A stretch of 25,282 bases of DNA from Betaproteobacteria bacterium (GTDB lineage Bacteria; Pseudomonadota; Gammaproteobacteria; Burkholderiales; SG8-41). The position numbers and the translations under genes are program-made. Numbering within the stretch: position 1 is the stretch's first letter; every line of letters starts with the position of its first letter. Of the stretch, positions 22,502 to 25,282 are shown one piece after another. The DNA lies in the NCBI GenBank assembly GCA_025363575.1, contig JANYDM010000045.1, forward strand, positions 1-25,282, written 5' to 3'. The notes under the pieces were generated by a model. It was not told the DNA's origin. It worked only from the letters and a program-made list of their open reading frames with translations, and did not search any database.

Positions 22502-23503
22502 TCAATCCTCGGCCTTGACGCCGGCAATTCGCGCGATCTTTCCCCACTTCTCGATTTCGGCGCTGATGAACGCACCAAACTGCTCTGGCGTGCTGCCCAC
22601 GGGGTCCGATCCGAGTTGCACCAACCGTTCTTTCATATCGGGCTGCTGCAGGATGCGCACTAACGCGCCGTTCAGGCGATTGATCACCTGCGGCGGCGTT
22701 CGGGCGGGCGCAAGCACGCCCGACCAGATCACGGACTGAAAGCCGGGCACGCCGGCTTCGGCAACCGTCGGCAGGTCGGGCATGATCGCCGACCGCTTGG
22801 CGTCGCCGATGGCCAGCGCGCGCAGCTTGCCCGCCCTGACCTGCGGCAGCGTCGCCACGGAGGCGCCGAAAGTCAGCTGGATCTGCCCGCCCAGCAAATC
22901 GTTGAGCATCGGCCCGGAACCTTTGTACGGAATATGCGCGATGCGGATGCCGACCATGGACTTGAACAGCTCCATCGACAATTGCACCGAGTTGGAGCTG
23001 GTGCCGTAGTTGAGCGCGTCAGGCTTCGCCCTGGCGTAATCGATCAGTTCGCGCACGGACTTCACCGGCAGCGACGGGTGCACCACGAGGATGATCTGCT
23101 GGGACGCCGTTTGCGTGACCGGCGCAAAATCCCGGCGTGTGTCGTATGACATCTTGCGGCCGATCCCGGGATTGATCGCATGGCTGCTCGAGGTGATCAG
23201 CAGCGTGTAACCGTCCGCGGGAGCGCCGACGACAATCTCGCTCGCGATGACGCCGTCCGCGCCCGCCCGATTGTCCGGAATGACGGGCTGGCCAAGCGCC
23301 TCGCTCAGGGGCTGCATCAACATGCGCGCGAGCACATCGGTTCCGCCGCCGGGGGCGAACCCGATCACCAGCCGGACGGGTTTCGTCGGGAACGATTGCG
23401 CCGCAGCGTGCAGCGCAATAAGCAACGCCGCGCATACTTGCAAGGCAGCAGTCAGCGTTCGTTTGCCCGAGAAGCGTGTTACTCCCCGATCCAAATCAGC
23501 CAT
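22502..23503 (-). CDS. TctC/Bug-family periplasmic solute-binding protein 6
   Basis: 333 residues. The N-terminus has a basic region and a signal peptide cleaved near AAA-QS (residue 35). Family marks include SFPTKPVRLVIGFAPGGGTD, VIPDNRAGADGVIASEIVVG, APADGYTLLITSSSHAINPG, HIPYKGSGPMLNDLLGGQIQ and LPTVAEAGVPGFQSVIWSGV. It lies 36 bases downstream of the MmgE/PrpD gene on the same strand, so the two are probably co-transcribed, with this protein binding a carboxylate related to that enzyme's pathway. Transporter membrane subunits are not in view. Confidence 0.9.
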   Translation of the reverse strand: MADLDRGVTRFSGKRTLTAALQVCAALLIALHAAAQSFPTKPVRLVIGFAPGGGTDVLARMLMQPLSEALGQPVIPDNRAGADGVIASEIVVGAPADGYTLLITSSSHAINPGIGRKMSYDTRRDFAPVTQTASQQIILVVHPSLPVKSVRELIDYARAKPDALNYGTSSNSVQLSMELFKSMVGIRIAHIPYKGSGPMLNDLLGGQIQLTFGASVATLPQVRAGKLRALAIGDAKRSAIMPDLPTVAEAGVPGFQSVIWSGVLAPARTPPQVINRLNGALVRILQQPDMKERLVQLGSDPVGSTPEQFGAFISAEIEKWGKIARIAGVKAED

Positions 23504-23539
23504 CTCCGTCCGCCCCTTTGATAAATCAGTCGTTACGCG

Positions 23540-24910
23540 CTAGGCATTGCGCGCCGGAAACGCGAGCAGCCCGATGACATCGCGGCTGAAATCCCGAACC
23601 TTCTCCAGCGACCACAACGTCTCCAGCAGCCGCTCGCACCGGCCCGCATCTTCGCGACCTGCAAACATGGCGCGAAATTTTCGCTCCACATCGGCGTCGC
23701 TCAGCGGATTCTTCGCGTGACCGCTCGGATACCGCACCTCCGCCGCGAGCACTTCGCCGGACGAGGTTGTTATGCTCACGCGGCTCGGCACGGATTCCGG
23801 ATATTGCGCGCAGAGTTCCGCGTTCTCGCTGACCTTGATCTTGCGCATCAGGTTCGCCACGACGGGATCGTGCAACCGCTCCGGCGTGAACGACTGTGCC
23901 GTGACCTCGCCGTCGAGCAACGCAATCGCAACGCAGTACGGCAGGCTGTGGTCCGCCGTTTCGCGGGTCTCAGGCGCCCAGCGGCTGGGCTCACTGCCCA
24001 TCATCATGACCGCAATATGATAAGTGTCGATCTGTATCTCGCGCACGTCTCCCGCGCTCACGCGCTTGCGCAGATCGAGCGCGGCGAGCACGGCGGACTG
24101 TCCGTGATAGCAAATGGGCAGGCTTTTCAGATGGGTCTGCGTCAACAGGTGCGGCGCGGCCGGTCCGGCCGGCAACGGCACCTCGAAGCGGCCGACGACG
24201 TCCCACAGCCCGCCCTGGCCTTCGAACACCGCGGTCGGCCCGGTGAATCCGTCTTGTGCGAGTTCGGCTGCAAATACCGCGTTGCGCGCCGCGTTCGCGC
24301 CGGCGCAACCCTTCCAGCTCGACAGATCGCCGCGCCGCGCCTGCGCCAACGCCATGTTCGGCGCAAGCGCGAGCGCTACCGCATCGCCCATTTGCGCAGA
24401 AGAGAGCCCCATCAGCTTGCCGGCCGCAAGCGCGCCGGCGAGCACGCCGTAGACCGGCTGGTCCCAGCCTTTCGAATTAAAGTCTACCGCATCCATAAGA
24501 CCGCAATACACATCGTAGGCAAGCACGACGGCATTGATGACCGATCGCCCGTCGGCGCCGACCGACTCGGCGACCGCGAGCACGCCGGCGATCGTGTCGC
24601 TTGGATGGCCGCGGCACTTGCCCACGTACGTGTCGCTGAGATCGAGGTAGCGAAGCATGACGCCGTTGGCGAACGCCGCCGCCTCCGGCGCGGTCTGCAC
24701 GCCGGTGCCCCAGATGCTGGCGCCCGGCGTTCTCGCGTAGCGTCCCGCGACGGCGCGCGCCGAGCGGCTGAGCGGCTCGTCGTAGGCGCCGATAGCGCAG
24801 CCGAACGTATCGATCAGGCGCCGCTTGCATTCGTGCACGGTTTGCGCAGGCAGCGCCGCGAATTCGGACTGCAGCGCGAAATCGACGAGTTGCTGGGTGG
24901 TTGCGTCCAT
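23540..24910 (-). CDS. MmgE/PrpD-family protein
   Basis: 456 residues, the usual length for the family. It shows the all-helical N-terminal domain pattern (ALPAQTVHECKRRLIDTFGC, AIGAYDEPLSRSARAVAGRY, LRYLDLSDTYVGKCRGHPSD) and the family block SLPYCVAIALLDGEVTAQSF followed by the C-terminal alpha/beta domain. Relatives include 2-methylcitrate dehydratase (PrpD), cis-aconitate decarboxylase and iminodisuccinate epimerase, so the reaction is probably elimination or decarboxylation on a polycarboxylate, but which one cannot be told. It is flanked on both sides by tctC genes on the same strand, a common arrangement in Burkholderiales. Confidence 0.9.
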   Translation of the reverse strand: MDATTQQLVDFALQSEFAALPAQTVHECKRRLIDTFGCAIGAYDEPLSRSARAVAGRYARTPGASIWGTGVQTAPEAAAFANGVMLRYLDLSDTYVGKCRGHPSDTIAGVLAVAESVGADGRSVINAVVLAYDVYCGLMDAVDFNSKGWDQPVYGVLAGALAAGKLMGLSSAQMGDAVALALAPNMALAQARRGDLSSWKGCAGANAARNAVFAAELAQDGFTGPTAVFEGQGGLWDVVGRFEVPLPAGPAAPHLLTQTHLKSLPICYHGQSAVLAALDLRKRVSAGDVREIQIDTYHIAVMMMGSEPSRWAPETRETADHSLPYCVAIALLDGEVTAQSFTPERLHDPVVANLMRKIKVSENAELCAQYPESVPSRVSITTSSGEVLAAEVRYPSGHAKNPLSDADVERKFRAMFAGREDAGRCERLLETLWSLEKVRDFSRDVIGLLAFPARNA

Positions 24911-24952
24911 TGAATCACCGGCTTTCAGAAAAAATTGTCCGCGCCTTGCATA

Positions 24953-25282
24953 TCAATCGGCGCGCGCGCCCGACTGCTTGACGACTTTGTTCCACTTGAT
25001 CATTTCGGACTGCATGTAGGCGGCGAACTGCTCGGGCGTGTTGCCCGCGCCTTCCGCGCCTTCGGCCGCCAGCCGCTCCTTGCCTTCCGCCGAGCGCAAC
25101 ACTTCGCCGACTTCGCGATTGAGATAGGCGATGACATCTTTCGGCGTGCCGGCGGGTGCCAACATGCCGTACCACCCGTTCACTTCGTAACCCGGATAAC
25201 CCTGCTCGGCGACCGTCGGGATGTCCGGCAAGAGTGCCGCGCGCTTCAACGTCGTCACGGCGATCACGCGCACCTTGCCGCT
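24953..25282 (-). CDS. TctC/Bug-family solute-binding protein 7, C-terminal part (5' end outside window)
   Basis: The frame is open through the right edge of the window, giving the last 109 residues. They read SGKVRVIAVTTLKRAALLPD then IPTVAEQGYPGYEVNGWYGM and LAPAGTPKDVIAYLNREVGE, ending SEMIKWNKVVKQSGARAD, the normal C-terminal third of the family. It lies 42 bases upstream of the MmgE/PrpD gene and is probably the gene before it in the same operon. Confidence 0.88.
   Translation of the reverse strand, partial: SGKVRVIAVTTLKRAALLPDIPTVAEQGYPGYEVNGWYGMLAPAGTPKDVIAYLNREVGEVLRSAEGKERLAAEGAEGAGNTPEQFAAYMQSEMIKWNKVVKQSGARAD

Noticed and set aside
23717..24913. 398-residue open frame on the plus strand
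   Set aside because: Antisense shadow of the MmgE/PrpD gene with Arg/His-rich composition.

Overview
The window looks like a chromosomal stretch of a GC-rich betaproteobacterium, probably Burkholderiales of the Bordetella/Achromobacter type. This is inferred from the many TctC/Bug periplasmic binding proteins (seven in 25 kb, one of them partial), a MmgE/PrpD gene flanked by TctC genes, and CysB-like LysR and FCD-type GntR regulators. No rRNA, tRNA, insertion sequence, phage gene or CRISPR array was seen.

Layout. (1) 1-2068 (+): the end of a c-type cytochrome, overlapped by an exported protein with a CxxCH motif and a beta-propeller. (2) 2093-3061 (-): a CysB-like LysR regulator, divergent from a long operon. 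(3) 3199-13733 (+): ten closely packed or overlapping genes, in order: acyl-CoA ligase beta and alpha subunits of the succinyl-CoA synthetase type, a tandem hot-dog MaoC dehydratase, an isochorismatase-fold protein without its catalytic cysteine, four TctC-type binding proteins, a selenoprotein, and a fifth TctC. (4) 17213 down to 13770 (-): a nitrate/sulfonate/taurine-type ABC importer (binding protein, permease, ATPase) followed by an FCD-type GntR regulator. The upstream region carries a sigma-54-like promoter and possible activator and repressor sites. (5) 19472 down to 17575 (-): an NAD(P)-binding epimerase-like protein and a SAM methyltransferase, divergent from a GbsR/MarR-type regulator (19707-20276, +). 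Two related palindromes lie between them. (6) 20310-21542 (-): an FMN-dependent alpha-hydroxy acid dehydrogenase. (7) 21624-22442 (+): a SAM methyltransferase fold with an export signal. (8) 22502-25282 (-): TctC, MmgE/PrpD, and a partial TctC.

The main discovery is at 11125-12777. What looks like two neighbouring genes (11125-11418 and 11452-12777) is better read as one 550-residue selenoprotein. An in-frame TGA at 11416 encodes Sec98 in a U-G-G-C motif typical of the UGSC (seleno)protein family, and a SECIS-like hairpin starts five bases after the TGA. The surrounding operon combines CoA activation, a dehydratase and a hydrolase-like protein with five solute-binding proteins but no transporter membrane subunits. 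This suggests an uncharacterised route for uptake and breakdown of an organic acid in which the selenoprotein does redox or thiol chemistry. The substrate cannot be read from the sequence.
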